64,000 nt of DNA from Cohnella lupini. Its GTDB lineage: Bacteria; Bacillota; Bacilli; Paenibacillales; Paenibacillaceae. Made by a program: the position numbers and the translations under genes. This document shows positions 32,908 to 41,438 of the stretch, in pieces. Position 1 is the first letter of the stretch; each line of letters begins with the position of its first letter. The stretch is from contig NZ_QRDY01000009.1 of NCBI RefSeq assembly GCF_003386205.1, positions 1 through 64,000 of the forward strand, given 5' to 3'. The notes beneath the pieces are model-generated. The model saw nothing but the letters and a program-made list of their open reading frames with translations, ran no database searches and had not been told where the DNA came from.

Positions 32908-34371
32908 CTATTCGACGACCGCCGTGGACGCTACCGCCGCGTTACCGGACGATTCGCCTATCGCCTCGGGCGACGGATCGGCCGGAGCGGCATTGCCTTT
33001 CTTCTCGTTTTCCTCGTTCAGCAACTGCTGGCCTTGGGCTTGGAGTTTATCCAACGCCTCGGATACCGTAACGCTTCCGTCGGTAACTCCTTGCATCGCC
33101 TGCTGCGTCAAGCCGTCGTATTTCATCATGAACTCCTGCGGCAGTTTGTCGAAATCCTTATACATGTTGTTCTGGGCGGGCTTCAAGCTATAGAAGGCTT
33201 GTATATTCTTCCCCTCTAAGCCTTGAATATGCTTTATCCGCGCAGGGAATCCGCCGTTCTGGGTCTTGGAAGTGACCCTGGCGAATTCATCCCCATTAAT
33301 GTAGCTGATGAACTTCCATGCGGCATCGGCATTGGACGAATTGGCGTCGATGGCGAATATCTGACTGAACGACATTCCCGTGCTTTCGTCCGGCCGTTGC
33401 GGATTCACCGGTAACGTCACGACATCCCAATTTTGGATCCCTTTGTCCTTCAGCACGTTCTTCGCTTCTTTAAGCTGGTCCATTAAGTAGTTGCCTTCCA
33501 TGACCATGGCAACCTTGCCTCCGATAAACGGATCCCTGAGAAGGTAGCTCTCGTAGGAGTTATCCGTCGTGCTCGTGACGTTCATGTTATTCGGATCCTC
33601 CGTAAACAACGAGCCGGACTTGAGCGCCTTGTTCGCCGTTTCGAATGCCGCTTTCCACGAATCGGTATTGATGGACATCTGCATCGTCGTCGGATTAACG
33701 TAGCTCAGCCCTTGCGAGGAGCCTATGTTCATCCCGAAATAATAAAGGTTCGTCTGATACCCAGCCTTCAAGCCGTAGACGCGATCCTCTTTATTCCCGT
33801 CGGTCGGGAATCTGGCCGCCAATTGCAGAAGTTGATCCCAGCTCATTCGATCTTCCGGGAGCGTAACTCCGTATTTCTCGAACATGTCCTTGTTGTAATA
33901 GATCGCTTGGCTATAGAAGTTCGGAGTCAGACCGTACAGAATTCCGTCGCTTTGCTCCTTGATGTAATCGACGAGTCCGGGAACCAGTCCTTCGAGATCG
34001 AATTCGTCCTTTTTGATGAACGACTCCAGATTGTAGAGCTTGCCTTCCCCGGCCATCCTGCTGTACTCGTCCGCGCTTAACATAAGAACGTCCGGCTTCT
34101 TCTCGGCGATAAAATCCTGCATTGCCTTCTGCATATCCTTGCCCTGCTCGTATTGGACCTCTTGGGTGGATACGATCTCGACCTCGATATTCGGAAACAG
34201 CGCGGAAAACAGCATGCCGTACTGTTGATAGAAGCTTCGTTCGTCATAGTGCATAACCTTTAGCGTCGTTTTCGTATCTCCATCGGACTCCGTGCTTCCC
34301 GAATTACATCCGGCGAGCAGCCCCGTAATCATCGCTATGATGGCGATTATGATTAGTTTATTGGATTTCAT
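32908..34371 (-). CDS. ABC transporter extracellular solute-binding lipoprotein (orphan)
   Basis: The 487-residue product has a lipoprotein signal with lipobox LLAGC (Cys at about 22) and the two-lobe layout of carbohydrate-type binding proteins (TTLKVMHYDERSFYQQYG, later NFYSQAIYYNKDMFEKYGVT and FIGGKVAMVMEGNYLMDQ). The C-terminal 30 residues are Ala/Ser/Pro-rich. ATG at 34371 has GGGAGG 6 nt upstream. No permease or ATPase gene is adjacent, so it must work with a system encoded elsewhere or as a sensor. A Fur-like half site lies between the ATG and its promoter region. Ligand unknown. Confidence 0.9.
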   Translation of the reverse strand: MKSNKLIIIAIIAMITGLLAGCNSGSTESDGDTKTTLKVMHYDERSFYQQYGMLFSALFPNIEVEIVSTQEVQYEQGKDMQKAMQDFIAEKKPDVLMLSADEYSRMAGEGKLYNLESFIKKDEFDLEGLVPGLVDYIKEQSDGILYGLTPNFYSQAIYYNKDMFEKYGVTLPEDRMSWDQLLQLAARFPTDGNKEDRVYGLKAGYQTNLYYFGMNIGSSQGLSYVNPTTMQMSINTDSWKAAFETANKALKSGSLFTEDPNNMNVTSTTDNSYESYLLRDPFIGGKVAMVMEGNYLMDQLKEAKNVLKDKGIQNWDVVTLPVNPQRPDESTGMSFSQIFAIDANSSNADAAWKFISYINGDEFARVTSKTQNGGFPARIKHIQGLEGKNIQAFYSLKPAQNNMYKDFDKLPQEFMMKYDGLTQQAMQGVTDGSVTVSEALDKLQAQGQQLLNEENEKKGNAAPADPSPEAIGESSGNAAVASTAVVE

Positions 34372-34391
34372 GATGATCCTCCCAGTACAAA

Positions 34392-34406
34392 TGATAATGA
34401 TAACGA
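34392..34406. promoter_or_regulatory. Possible Fur box before the orphan binding protein
   Basis: TGATAAT-G-ATAACGA fits the 7-1-7 Fur box (TGATAAT-n-ATTATCA) perfectly in one half and at 4 of 7 positions in the other. It lies 20-35 bp upstream of the start codon. Weak evidence. Confidence 0.25.
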
Positions 34407-34587
34407 ACAACAGAATTAAGTAATGACCCTCTACCCTCCAAATCTATGAATTATTTTACATATTGTACCATGAAAGGGGGAAGGAAGGATTAAACTTTTC
34501 CTTAAGATTTCCACTTTAAGCAGAATAGCGAGCGTACGGCATTTTCAATTCGGCAAACTGGCGATCTATTTTTATTTTCTCAGTACC

Positions 34588-34651
34588 TTGCATTATTCAA
34601 TACCGCGTGTTAAATTATAGCTACACCAACTACTGTTTAATATTCAGTACT
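34588..34651 (+). promoter_or_regulatory. Promoter and operator of the padR operon
   Basis: TTGCAT (34588) and TAAATT (34611) are 17 nt apart. Just downstream an inverted repeat ACTACTG-N9-CAGTACT (34629-34651, 6 of 7 arm positions match) covers the expected transcription start. This is the usual place for a PadR autorepressor site. The rest of 34407-34587 shows no feature. Confidence 0.5.
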
Positions 34652-34687
34652 AGAAAATGATGAATAGATGGGATCGGAGGAACATCA

Positions 34688-35017
34688 GTGGATATCAATA
34701 CGCAATTCAAAAAGGGAGTACTGGAGCTTTGCGTTCTAGTTCTCATCCAGAAAAACGACCGGTACGGATACGAGTTGGCCGAAGCGGTGTCGGAACACGT
34801 CGAAGTAGCCGAAGGCGCACTCTACCCCCTACTTCGCAGGTTGGTCAAAGACGGCTACTGCACGACTTATCTGCAAGAATCCAGCGAAGGTCCGCCCCGC
34901 AAGTATTACAAGCTAACGCCCGAAGGCGCGTTATATTCCAAAGAATTAATAATCGCATGGAACGCGTTCGTGCAGAACGTGGGCAATTTGATCGAGCAAG
35001 GAGATTTCCCGAAGTGA
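34688..35017 (+). CDS. PadR family transcriptional regulator
   Basis: The 109-residue protein is a PadR winged-helix repressor: LELCVLVLIQKNDRYGYELA, then VAEGALYPLLRRLVKDGYCT and the RKYYKLTPEG wing. The start is GTG with GGAGG 7 nt upstream. It leads a three-gene set with DUF1700 and DUF4097 proteins (126-nt gap to the next gene). In Firmicutes this trio recurs, with PadR controlling the two envelope-linked proteins. The ligand is unknown. Confidence 0.95.
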   Translation: MDINTQFKKGVLELCVLVLIQKNDRYGYELAEAVSEHVEVAEGALYPLLRRLVKDGYCTTYLQESSEGPPRKYYKLTPEGALYSKELIIAWNAFVQNVGNLIEQGDFPK

Positions 35018-35143
35018 GCGCCAGCCTCCGATAAATCCAACTTTCCCCAACTTAAGTCGGGGTTAGCTGTGAACCCGCGTCGGATACGAAGCAGGCAAAT
35101 CTAAGATATGATCAATCTAAAGAATGGAAGAGGGAGAATCCCA

Positions 35144-35692
35144 ATGAACAAACTGGAGTTTATCGAAACGCTCCGCCATTACCTCTCCTCGATGCCCGAG
35201 GAAGAACGGAACGAACTATTACGCGATTACGACGCGCATTTCATGTACGGACTGCAGAACGGGAAGACGGAAGCGGATATCGCGCGAGAGCTAGGCGATC
35301 CGCTAACGCTGGCGAGGGAAGCGGTAGGAGATCATTTCTTGCCCCCGCCGCCTTGGTCGCCGCCGCGCAGGGATATTCCCCGGTTCGTCGGAGTCACCAT
35401 CGCGCTTTTCTTCTTGAACTTGATGATCGCACTCCCCGTTTTCGCGTCGGTATGGGCGGCCTTCGTCGCTTTGTGCGCCGCTACGGTTGGCGCCTTCTTG
35501 TCTCCGGTCGCTTTTGTCGCGGACTCGATATTCGAAAGCGGGTTTGCCCTTCATAAGCTATTCGTAGCGATCGGTTCAATCGGTATCGGCATGCTTCTGC
35601 TTCCGTTAGTCCGTTTCGTCGGTAAATGGCTCATCTTCGCTACGGTGAAATACGGCCAATGGAACTACAAGATTTGGAGAGGGAGATCATGA
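35144..35692 (+). CDS. DUF1700 membrane protein
   Basis: The 182-residue protein has an N-terminal soluble domain of the DUF1700/HAAS type (MNKLEFIETLRHYLSSMPEE, then YGLQNGKTEADIARELGDPL), a proline-rich hinge (LPPPPWSPPRR), and three or four membrane helices. The N-terminal domain is thought to be a sensing or scaffold unit beside PadR regulators. ATG at 35144 has GAGGGAG 7 nt upstream. It overlaps the next gene by ATGA. Confidence 0.9.
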   Translation: MNKLEFIETLRHYLSSMPEEERNELLRDYDAHFMYGLQNGKTEADIARELGDPLTLAREAVGDHFLPPPPWSPPRRDIPRFVGVTIALFFLNLMIALPVFASVWAAFVALCAATVGAFLSPVAFVADSIFESGFALHKLFVAIGSIGIGMLLLPLVRFVGKWLIFATVKYGQWNYKIWRGRS

Positions 35693-36573
35693 ACATGAAT
35701 ATGAATATGAGAAAATTCTGGTATTTCACCGCATTCTGCCTGATCATCATCGGAGTCGCCGGCGCGCTCACCTTCTGGAAGAACGTGGACGAGGACCTTC
35801 CGAGCTTCGACAAAACATGGACTTTTTCCGCGGCGGATCTGCGTAAGCTGCACATCGTTAGCGATTACGACGTGGACGTCAAATTCGTGAAGAGTACCGA
35901 TGGAGAGAATTCCATCCGGCTTCATGGCAAGGGAACCGAAAAAATGATCGAAAACACTATCGCAACGGAAATCTCTAGCCAGAGTCTGAAGCTCAACCTC
36001 GTGCAAACGCCTAAGACATGGATTCAATTTCTGGAATTCGATATTACGAGAGCGAAAGAAGAGCTTATCATCTCCGTATCGGACGATTCTCTTCTTGAAT
36101 CCTTGAAGATTGAGTTGGATTCCGGGAATATCAACATCGCGGATGCCTCCCTCGTCAAGATTGCGGACGCGGAACTATCCGCGGACTCCGGAAATCTGAT
36201 CCTCAATAACTTCAGGAGCGACCGCCTTGAGCTCGATGTAGAATCCGGAACGATTACGGGCAATTATATCACCGCCGACACAGAGGCCTCGGCCGACTCC
36301 GGAAACATCAAGCTAGAAAATATGACCGGACGGACCAACCTTTCCGTCGACTCGGGCAACATCAAGCTTTATAAGCTGGATACGGCGGATGCGGAAATAT
36401 CGGCCGATTCCGGTAACGTATACGTTCAGGTTCCCGCCGTTTTCGCAGGCTTCTATGACCTGCAGGTCGATTCCGGAAAAATAAATTCTCCCGATTCCAA
36501 ACGCGAGACGAATGATTACGTGAAGGTCAGAGCCGATAGCGGAAATATCACGATCGAGGAATCCCGGCAATAA
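35689..36573 (+). CDS. DUF4097 beta-strand repeat protein
   Basis: The 294-residue protein has one N-terminal membrane helix (about 8-27) and an external domain. That domain contains about eight repeats of roughly 20 residues centred on (A/V/L)DSGNI (for example ADSGNIKLENM, VDSGNIKLYKL, ADSGNVYVQV), expected to stack as a beta-solenoid. The ATG overlaps the DUF1700 stop (ATGA), and GAGAGGGAG precedes it. It starts with the unusual run MNMNMNM. Function unknown; a sensor or shield role in the envelope is inferred from the operon. Confidence 0.9.
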   Translation: MNMNMNMRKFWYFTAFCLIIIGVAGALTFWKNVDEDLPSFDKTWTFSAADLRKLHIVSDYDVDVKFVKSTDGENSIRLHGKGTEKMIENTIATEISSQSLKLNLVQTPKTWIQFLEFDITRAKEELIISVSDDSLLESLKIELDSGNINIADASLVKIADAELSADSGNLILNNFRSDRLELDVESGTITGNYITADTEASADSGNIKLENMTGRTNLSVDSGNIKLYKLDTADAEISADSGNVYVQVPAVFAGFYDLQVDSGKINSPDSKRETNDYVKVRADSGNITIEESRQ

Positions 36574-36616
36574 TCGAGAATGAATCCAAAGCCTATTCAT
36601 ATCTTCTACGCCAGCA

Positions 36617-36656
36617 CGCCTTATTTCTCAGGAGCATTCGGGGAGTACGGCGTGTT
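36617..36656 (+). terminator. Possible terminator of the padR operon
   Basis: CACGCC pairs with GGCGTG across a loop of about 27 nt and is followed by TTTTGTCG. The large loop makes this a weak call. Confidence 0.35.
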
Positions 36657-36786
36657 TTGTCGTGCGCGAAAAGCGGCACCTACGTTGCAAGACGGGGACG
36701 CTCCTCCAACTTTAGTCGGGGAAGATTACCGCACCAGGGGCTGTTTCGGGGTCAGGCATTCCGTAGTTACAATGGAAACAGAAACA

Positions 36787-36802
36787 ATCCCCGATCGGGG
36801 AT
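36787..36802. promoter_or_regulatory. Perfect 16-bp palindrome before the multicopper oxidase
   Basis: ATCCCCGATCGGGGAT reads the same on both strands and lies 28 bp upstream of the oxidase start codon, just before its ribosome site. It may be an operator (for instance of a copper-responsive repressor) or an RNA hairpin affecting translation. No protein can be named. Confidence 0.4.
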
Positions 36803-36829
36803 GCGGACTTATTCAAGGAGGTTTTTCCT

Positions 36830-38893
36830 TTGTTCTTTCTATTTACGACCATTATCTACGCAAGCGCGTTTCTTTTGATCGTCCTATCGTGGATCGCGGG
36901 AAGCAAAGCTTCTCTCCTCCTCTACGGAGGGTCGCCCGAACGGTTGAACCGCAAGACCCGCAAGCAATTGGTATGGTCCGCTATCGTCGCCGTCCCGGCC
37001 GTCGGAATTATCGCAGGCACGCTGCTTATGGCCAATACCATGAGCCCGGTATTCTGGGAAGACCGGGTCTATCTCCATCTACCGTTAGTCCTAACCCCTT
37101 TGCTGGCTACTTGGTTGCTTGCCGTCCCGAAATTGTGGAAGCTATGGAAGCTAACGAGCAGATCCGCGGACGCAGCTTCTCAAGCAGATATTCGCAAGCA
37201 ATCGGCGAACCCCTTGATCATTGTCCCATTCCAAATGTCCGCCCTCGGAGCCGCAGTGATCTTCTACTTCCTACTCGTCACCCCCGTCCCGCTCCAGCCC
37301 GCGAAAGCGATCGTCCCCATTCTGCTGTGGGCGGCTGCCTCTTTCGTCCTCTGGCGGATTCATGACCGGCGCTACCGGAAGATCGATTCCACGGACGCTA
37401 AGCTCAATCTCCAACCGTGGAGAAGAGCGATCAAAGGCGTTGGCATTTTCTGCGTGGCCGCCGGAATCGCGTCGATCGCGCTCGTTATCGAGAGCGAGAA
37501 CAGCCGACTCCCTTCCCAGCTAAGCATGACGGAAGGTCCCATGGATTTCGGCGGAGGCATAGAGCTTGTCCACAACAAGACGGACGCCATGTCCGTCGCC
37601 ATGCTGACCGGACCCCGAGAGGTTAAACCTGACCGCACGTTCACGTTAACCGCGGAGAAGAAAACCGTAACGCTTGCTTCCGGCAAACAGATCGACGTGT
37701 GGTCATATAACGGGCAAGTTCCGGGACCTGAGCTCCGGATGAAACAAGGAGAGCTGGTGGAGGTCACTCTGATCAACAAGGATATCGAAGTCGGCGCAAC
37801 GATTCATTGGCACGGACTCGACGTCCCCAACGCCGAGGACGGGGTCGCCGGAGCTACGCAAGACGCGGTTATGCCGGGCGGGAAGCACGTCTACCGCTTC
37901 GTGGCGGAGCAGACGGGGACGTTCTGGTATCATTCGCACCAAGATTCGCGGGTAGCGGTGCAAATGGGCCTCTTCGGCGCGCTGATCGTCGAGCCTGCCA
38001 TACCCTCCGGCAAGTCCTCAGGTGAAGACGTAACCGTGATCACCCACGTATGGGACGAACAGGGATTGTCGATCGGCATGGAGACAGGAGTTCAACGCAA
38101 GCAAATCACTCCCGGAACTCCCGTAAGGATTCGCTTAATCAACACCCAGGATTGGGTCAGGCAGAAATACGTGCTTGCCGGCACCTCGTTCCAAGTAGCA
38201 GCGCTTGACGGCACGGACCTGCACGAGCCTTCCGATTTACAGGATACCCACCTGATACTAACGACCGGCGGCCGAGCGGACCTAACGTTCCTCATGCCTG
38301 ATCACCCCGTCTTCCTTAGCGTCGGCAGCGATAAGAATCTAGGTATTCTCCTAAGCAGAGACGGGACGGGAGACATCCCCGACATCCCTAAGACGGAAGT
38401 GTTCGATCCGATTCACTACGGCACGCCCGGCGATACTCTCGTAACCGCGAATAGCGATTTCGACCGGGAGTTCGATCTGATCCTCGATAATAAACTCGGC
38501 TTCTACGATGGACAATTCGGCTCTCTCTATACGATGAACGGAGAAGTTTTCCCCAATACGCCTATGTTTATGGTCCAAGAAGGCGATCTCGTCAAGACAA
38601 CGATCACTAACCGCGGAGCCGTCGACCATCCCATGCATCTACATGGTCATCATATGCTGGTACTATCCTATAACGGGGAACTCGCCACGGGCAGCCCGTG
38701 GTATTCCGATACGCTCGACGTCCAACCGGGGGACACTTACGAGGTCGGCTTCGTAGCGGACAATCCGGGATTGTGGATGGATCATTGCCACAATCTGACG
38801 CATGCCGCGGTCGGGATGTCGATGCATCTCATGTACGATGGAATTACTTCGCCATACACCGTCGGGACGGACACCGTCAATCATCCGGAATGA
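36830..38893 (+). CDS. Membrane-anchored multicopper oxidase
   Basis: The 687-residue protein has about five N-terminal membrane helices (1-215) followed by an external two- or three-cupredoxin multicopper oxidase. All four copper motifs are present: HWHGLDVP, WYHSHQDSR, HPMHLHGHHM and DHCHNLTHAAVGMSMHLM, so type 1 and the trinuclear cluster should form. It probably oxidises Cu(I), Mn(II) or organic substrates with O2 outside the membrane. The start is TTG with AAGGAGG 8 nt upstream. A membrane-domain fusion of this length is uncommon among CotA-type laccases. The following region (38894-39154) holds no clear signal. Confidence 0.93.
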   Translation: MFFLFTTIIYASAFLLIVLSWIAGSKASLLLYGGSPERLNRKTRKQLVWSAIVAVPAVGIIAGTLLMANTMSPVFWEDRVYLHLPLVLTPLLATWLLAVPKLWKLWKLTSRSADAASQADIRKQSANPLIIVPFQMSALGAAVIFYFLLVTPVPLQPAKAIVPILLWAAASFVLWRIHDRRYRKIDSTDAKLNLQPWRRAIKGVGIFCVAAGIASIALVIESENSRLPSQLSMTEGPMDFGGGIELVHNKTDAMSVAMLTGPREVKPDRTFTLTAEKKTVTLASGKQIDVWSYNGQVPGPELRMKQGELVEVTLINKDIEVGATIHWHGLDVPNAEDGVAGATQDAVMPGGKHVYRFVAEQTGTFWYHSHQDSRVAVQMGLFGALIVEPAIPSGKSSGEDVTVITHVWDEQGLSIGMETGVQRKQITPGTPVRIRLINTQDWVRQKYVLAGTSFQVAALDGTDLHEPSDLQDTHLILTTGGRADLTFLMPDHPVFLSVGSDKNLGILLSRDGTGDIPDIPKTEVFDPIHYGTPGDTLVTANSDFDREFDLILDNKLGFYDGQFGSLYTMNGEVFPNTPMFMVQEGDLVKTTITNRGAVDHPMHLHGHHMLVLSYNGELATGSPWYSDTLDVQPGDTYEVGFVADNPGLWMDHCHNLTHAAVGMSMHLMYDGITSPYTVGTDTVNHPE

Positions 38894-39154
38894 GTATTGG
38901 TCAGTCCGGTCATCGTTCCATGAAACATAACACTCTATACTTTTAACAAAATGTAATAAAATATGACATAATAATATAGTTTAACTAGGAAGTTTAGCTG
39001 TTTTCGTTTGCGAACGTTAAATTCAGACACGTTTATTGTAAAACTTCCCTCTTTCGAAATAAAACTGTCGAATTCCTTGGGCTTTTATGTTAATTTAACT
39101 TACATAAAGTTCCACGAGTTTATTCTGGATTCGACAAGGAGAACAGACCCTCCC

Positions 39155-41245
39155 ATGCGCCTTTTATTGAAACCCGCTCTCTTCGTACTTAACTCCCTGA
39201 AATACGCCTACAAGTTCATTCTCATCGGAATCTTGATTCTCATCCCTCTAACGGTATCGATGTATTATCTCGTAACGGAATTAAACGAGGGTTACGAATT
39301 CGCCTACGACGAACGCAACGGAGTCGAATATAATCGCGGACTGCAAGCGGTCATGTCGACGTTGGACGAGCATCGGAGACTCTTCGTTGCCGGGGAAGGA
39401 GAACAAGCGAAAGTCGCGGAAGCACTCATCGATCAAAAATTGGCCGAAATGGACCGGATCGACGCCAGAATCGGAACCGTTCTGGAAGCAACTGCCGACT
39501 GGGAGGGCTTGAAGGCGCACTGGGCGGATATTAAGAGCTCCCTCGCGAACTATACTCCGGAGCAAGTCGGTCATGAGCACGCTTTTCTCATCGAAGAAGG
39601 TGCTGCTCTTATCTCGCATGTAGGCGATACATCCAAGCTCATTCTCGATCCGGATCTGGATTCGTATTATTTAATGGACGCTACGGTCATTCGCCTTCCG
39701 TTGCTCGGCAAACAAATCGGCGATTTAAGAGACCAAGGAAAACGGCTCTCCGAGAAAACCGAGCTTTCCCGCGAGGAGATGACCGATTTAACCGGTCAAG
39801 CAGCCGCCATACAGATCGCGGTAGACAGCATTGGCGCCGGTTACACGATTATCGAGGAACAGAATCCTGCGCTAAAGGATAAGCTAGAGCCCGCGGTCCA
39901 GCAATTTCAAAGCGCGATGGATAGCTTTATCTTTACGCTTCAGGAAGGGTACATCACTTACGGAACCGTGACGGGTACTTACGAGCAATTCTCGGAGGCA
40001 TCGCAAGCGGCTATTCTCGCAACGAACGCCTTATACGCGGCCGATGCCGAACAACTGGAAGCTTTGATCGTAAAGAGGCAGAACCATTACTCCGACGTCA
40101 AACGATTCGTAATCTCTTTCGTCGTCGTTCTCGCCCTGATCGTATTCTACATGTTCCTTGGGTTCTATTCCTCCATCATGCGGGCGATCGGCTTGCTTCT
40201 CCATTCGAGCAACGAAGTCGCCAAAGGTCATCTCAACGCGCGAATGCCCGTATCGACTAGAGACGAGATGCGCAATGCGGCGCTGTCCTTTAATCATATG
40301 GTTTCCGAGATGCGCGCTTTGATCGGCGCTAGCAGCCAGAACGCGGAACAAGCCGCCGGCACATCGTCCCGGTTGGCGGATATCGCGAGGCACTCTTCCG
40401 AATCCAACGCGCTGCTGACGGCTTCCATTCAAGAAACCGCAATCGGAGCGGATAAGCAATTAAGAAGTACTTTGGATTCGGCGAAAGCGATCAACGAAAT
40501 GTCCATCGGGATCGGGCGCATCGCCGAGACGACCGGAAACGTGCTCCAAGTGTCCCTGAACTCCGCGGAACAAGCCGAAGAGGGCAAACACGCCTTGGAC
40601 CGGGTCGTAAGCCAGATGGGAGCCATCCAACAATCGGTGAACGGAACGGCGGTTTCAATCGAGCAATTAAACGGATTCACCCAACAAGTCGGCCAAATGG
40701 CGGAATTCATTAAAGGCTTGGCTTACAAGAGCAACATCCTAGCTTTGAACGCCTCCATAGAAGCGGTCAGGGCCGGAGAACACGGTCGCGGATTCGTCGT
40801 CGTTGCCGACGAGACCCGCAAGCTAGCCGAGATGTCGGGCTCCTCGGCGGACGGTATCGCGGAGTTGCTGGATCGTATCCTCTCGGCAAGTGAGCAATCC
40901 CTCCATTCCATGACTCAGGTTCGGCAGGAGGTTCAGTTGGGAAGCCAGTCCGTCCAGGACGCCGGGCAGACCTTCCAGCTCATTCTCTCTTCCACGAGAA
41001 GCATTGCAGGCCAAATGCAGGAAATATCCGCGGCGGCACAGCAGATGGCGGCTTCCTCGGAGCAAGTATCCGCCACGATTCAGCAAATATCCGACATTGC
41101 CCAGGGCTCCGCGAACCAAGTCGGCCAGATGAGCGACTTATCCGCTATCAATTTATCCTCGATGCAGGAGCTGTCCGAGCAAGCGAACTTATTGAAAAAT
41201 CTATCCCAATCCTTGCGGCAGCAAATCGATAAATTTACTTCTTAA
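39155..41245 (+). CDS. Methyl-accepting chemotaxis protein
   Basis: The 696-residue receptor has a first membrane helix (about 20-42), a long helical extracellular sensor (about 43-320), a second helix (about 325-350), a HAMP domain (to about 405) and the cytoplasmic signalling rod. The hairpin tip (AYKSNILALNASIEAVRAGE followed by HGRGFVVVADETRKLAEMS) is that of chemoreceptors, slightly divergent from FQTNILALNAAVEAARAG. The ribosome site AAGGAG is 13 nt before the ATG, longer than usual. It may signal through the nearby CheA operon. A terminator follows. Confidence 0.92.
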   Translation: MRLLLKPALFVLNSLKYAYKFILIGILILIPLTVSMYYLVTELNEGYEFAYDERNGVEYNRGLQAVMSTLDEHRRLFVAGEGEQAKVAEALIDQKLAEMDRIDARIGTVLEATADWEGLKAHWADIKSSLANYTPEQVGHEHAFLIEEGAALISHVGDTSKLILDPDLDSYYLMDATVIRLPLLGKQIGDLRDQGKRLSEKTELSREEMTDLTGQAAAIQIAVDSIGAGYTIIEEQNPALKDKLEPAVQQFQSAMDSFIFTLQEGYITYGTVTGTYEQFSEASQAAILATNALYAADAEQLEALIVKRQNHYSDVKRFVISFVVVLALIVFYMFLGFYSSIMRAIGLLLHSSNEVAKGHLNARMPVSTRDEMRNAALSFNHMVSEMRALIGASSQNAEQAAGTSSRLADIARHSSESNALLTASIQETAIGADKQLRSTLDSAKAINEMSIGIGRIAETTGNVLQVSLNSAEQAEEGKHALDRVVSQMGAIQQSVNGTAVSIEQLNGFTQQVGQMAEFIKGLAYKSNILALNASIEAVRAGEHGRGFVVVADETRKLAEMSGSSADGIAELLDRILSASEQSLHSMTQVRQEVQLGSQSVQDAGQTFQLILSSTRSIAGQMQEISAAAQQMAASSEQVSATIQQISDIAQGSANQVGQMSDLSAINLSSMQELSEQANLLKNLSQSLRQQIDKFTS

Positions 41246-41264
41246 GCCCGGTCGCTCTCTTTGG

Positions 41265-41320
41265 AGCCTATTATAGTTCTGTGCGAATCCTGCAATGAAC
41301 TATGATAGGCTCTTTTCTTA
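41265..41320 (+). terminator. Intrinsic terminator of the MCP gene
   Basis: AGCCTATTATAGTTC pairs with GAACTATGATAGGCT (one G-U pair) and is followed by CTTTTCTTATT. Confidence 0.85.
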
Positions 41321-41383
41321 TTGGCGAGAGTTCGGGAAGGCGGATGTGGTTCGGGGAATAATTTTATACTATCCGATCGCAAA

Positions 41384-41408
41384 GAAACCCGCGATCGTCG
41401 CGGGTTTC
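41384..41408 (-). terminator. Intrinsic terminator of the GGDEF/EAL gene
   Basis: GAAACCCGCGA and TCGCGGGTTTC form an 11-bp stem with a 3-nt loop; on the minus strand TTTGCG follows. It lies 31 nt past the stop. Confidence 0.65.
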
Positions 41409-41438
41409 AACAGTACAAGTCGTTGGTACGTACGACCG

